NCBI GenBank assembly: GCA_002049455.2 | Contig: KV918815.1 | Span: 1 to 64,000 of the forward strand | DNA from: Porphyra umbilicalis | Lineage: Eukaryota > Rhodophyta > Bangiophyceae > Bangiales > Bangiaceae | Length of the DNA: 64,000 nt | Direction of reading: 5' to 3' | Shown here: one piece after another, positions 62,443 through 64,000 of the stretch | Numbering within the stretch: position 1 is the first letter of the stretch | How the letters are laid out: each line of letters starts with the position of its first letter | The notes under the pieces: generated by a model | What the model saw: the letters and a program-made list of their open reading frames with translations, nothing else | Databases searched by the model: none | What the model was told of the DNA's origin: nothing | Translations under genes and position numbers: made by a program

Positions 62443-63780
62443 TTACTCGTTTCCCTCCTCGGACTCAGAGGAGGTGGTGGGTCCGCACTCGGGCTCGGTC
62501 TGCGGTTCCCGCTTCTCAAGCGGCGTCGACTCCTTGCCGCTTGAGCTGGAGTCCTCGTGGGGCGTGGCAACGGCTACTCGCCGGCCCACTCGCGGGGTAT
62601 CGCGGGAGCCCGAGGGTGTCCCGAGAGGGGACCACCGGCTGGCTATGGCCAATCGGTCGCGTAGGCGTGCATCCAAGTCGGGGCACACCTCGGCCCAATG
62701 GCCTACCTTGCCACACTGCCAGCAAGGGTACTCTCCCGCCCGGGCTTTGGGTCGGGAAGGCTCATCCCTCGGTTGGGGGCGGTAGCGCAGGTTGTCGCCG
62801 CCCCCGAGAGTCGAGCCGCCCGGAATCTTGGGTCGGGACCCATCGTACCGGGGGCCCGGAGTGGGGGCACCCACGGCCCCGACGGTCCGGACGGGGGCGT
62901 CTTGCGGTCGGTTACCCCGCGTCCCCCCAGAGACCCGGGGAAGGGCGGCCGCACGAGCTTGCCGCCGGAGCTGGGCCTCCTCCGCGAGCGCTTCTCGCTC
63001 CTTGGCCCGGTCCTTGTGCTACTCAAGTCGTAGTCAGCGGTGTTCGTCGCCCTTAGTCTGGGCGACGCGAGCCAGCTCCGCCATAGTCATGCCGGGGGTG
63101 CTGCGCTCGCGCACAGTGGCGCGCGCCGCGCGGTGGACACCTTCCAGAAAGCGCCCCTTGAGGGCGCCCTCCCCGTAAATTAACCCGCACTCGGTGTTGA
63201 GGCGGCGGAGGCGCTCGGCGAAGGACAACTCGTCCTCGTCATCCCGTTGGACTGCGACGTTGAGGGTCTCAACTTGAGTAGCCACCGAGGCCTCGTCGAA
63301 GTGACGCCGGATCATCCAGTTGATGAGCTCCAGGTATGAATGACCTCGCCGGGGTTACCCGCCCGGCGAGTTGGCATATTTATCATCACCTCTGACTTGA
63401 GAGGTTTCTTCGTGAATTCTTGAAGGATGTAGAAGGCCTCGCCTTCGGAGATGTTGTTGTTGTTGGACTAAAAGTTTGAACTCCTCATGACCATTCACAC
63501 CGGTATTGTGGCTGTAGCTGAGTGGTACAATTTTCGAATCCCAACAGTTGTCGTCACAGGCCTTGGCAAACTTGCGCAAGAACTGGAAGACCTTGGCCGG
63601 GGGGGAACCATCCCACTCGTCGTTCACCCCGAAGGACTGCGCAACCTCTTTCTTGCGCCGGCCCAGAGTACGGTTCTGGCGCCGCGTGTAGGCAACCGAC
63701 TTGTTGTCTAGCGCGTAGGTCTCACAATCGAACATCACCCGGTTGTACGGGTGGTTCACCACAATCTCGGGCGGCACCAC
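62443..63780 (-). pseudogene. Gypsy gag with zinc knuckle
   Basis: Read in at least three frames on the minus strand. The N-terminal part (63780-63355) includes AKVFQFLRKFAKACDDNCWD. The capsid-like part (about 63440-63034) has INWMIRRHFDEASVATQVET, LSFAERLRRLNTECGLIYGE and LKGRFLEGVHRAARATVRER, matching the retrotransposon gag helical region. The C-terminal part (62874-62443) has the CCHC knuckle CWQCGKVGHWAEVC and an acidic end, SSESEEGNE. 62231-62442 has no clear reading. The upstream leader from 63781 to 64000 contains no recognisable feature. Confidence 0.75.
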
Positions 63781-64000
63781 CCGAGTTGGGGGTGTCGGGG
63801 TGGTTTGAGTAGGCCACCCCCCAGCCTTTGCACCGGTCGCGGAGGAGAGTTGCGTCGGGAACCCCGGGTCAATACCCCGGGGTAATTCTCGCGCCGCTCC
63901 CCCGCCTTGCTCACCCTCCGCCGAGTCAGGAGTCCGTTGGGCCTTCGGGTCAATACCCTAAGTGCCCTCCCTCACCGTCGTCGGCGTGGGAAAGCACGGA

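Larger units (their letters stand above)
58312..64000 (-). mobile_element. Ty3/gypsy chromodomain retrotransposon (runs off the window)
   Basis: Gag, protease, RT, RNase H, integrase and chromodomain lie in gypsy order on the minus strand. The 5' LTR is beyond 64000. To the left, pol ends at 58488 and the host sequence resumes on the far side of the hAT insertion, so the element probably continues to about 47 kb. Frame changes occur near 59200, 60915, 61290, 62230 and within gag. Confidence 0.85.

Noticed and set aside
63500-63540. tRNA-like A box (TAGCTGAGTGG) and B box (TTCGAATCC)
   Set aside because: The two boxes are only about a dozen bases apart, too close for a tRNA, and no acceptor stem pairs. 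The site lies within gypsy gag.

Overview
This window looks like nuclear DNA from a GC-rich, intron-poor eukaryotic alga, most likely a bangiophycean red alga of the Porphyra/Pyropia type. Two cellular genes are recognisable: a CpeT/CpcT-type phycobiliprotein lyase (about 4.5-5.9 kb), which points to a phycobilisome-bearing lineage, and RNA polymerase II subunit RPB3 (6.2-7.2 kb). Genus-level placement is inference. A third intact gene (44.2-46.3 kb, minus) encodes a leucine-rich, F-box-like protein. Everything else is mobile-element sequence, repeats, or low-complexity GC-rich DNA. Long C and G runs coincide with many frame changes, so real decay and homopolymer miscounting cannot always be separated.

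Layout. 0-0.5 kb: tail of a decayed Ty1/copia RNase H. 1.2-2.4 kb: unknown gene. 4.5-7.2 kb: CpeT-like gene and RPB3, convergent. 7.78-24.28 kb: two full units and a truncated third unit of an 8.2-kb non-LTR retrotransposon in head-to-tail tandem; each unit has ORF1, then ORF2 with six zinc fingers, a reverse transcriptase and a restriction-like endonuclease. 24.2-28.3 kb (perhaps to 29.3), minus: a frame-broken Fanzor (eukaryotic TnpB/OMEGA-type RNA-guided nuclease) abutting the truncated third unit. 29.32-35.39 kb: a nearly intact Ty1/copia element on the minus strand with two 372-bp LTRs and an unusual palindrome-bearing repeat tract between pol and the 3' LTR. 35.4-38 kb: a broken alanine-rich gene and a 201-bp tandem repeat. 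39.07-39.51 kb: a 441-bp TIR element with TA duplications. 39.4-42.3 kb: unclassified ORFs, one with a 139-bp tandem expansion that rotates its reading frame.

Right part. From about 47 kb to the window end I read one large Ty3/gypsy chromodomain element on the minus strand (gag, protease, RT, RNase H, integrase and chromodomain at 63.8-58.5 kb). It carries a long antisense ORF beyond pol (48.1-50.4 kb, plus). A 7.85-kb hAT transposon (50,455-58,303) sits inside it, with matching terminal inverted repeats and an imperfect 8-bp target duplication. The hAT transposase has three in-frame stops, and the transposon holds about 4.4 kb of sequence with no recognised gene.

The most interesting items are the Fanzor locus, the tandem non-LTR array with its triplicated two-finger zinc modules, the palindromic repeat tract of the copia element, and the antisense ORF of the gypsy element with the nested hAT.
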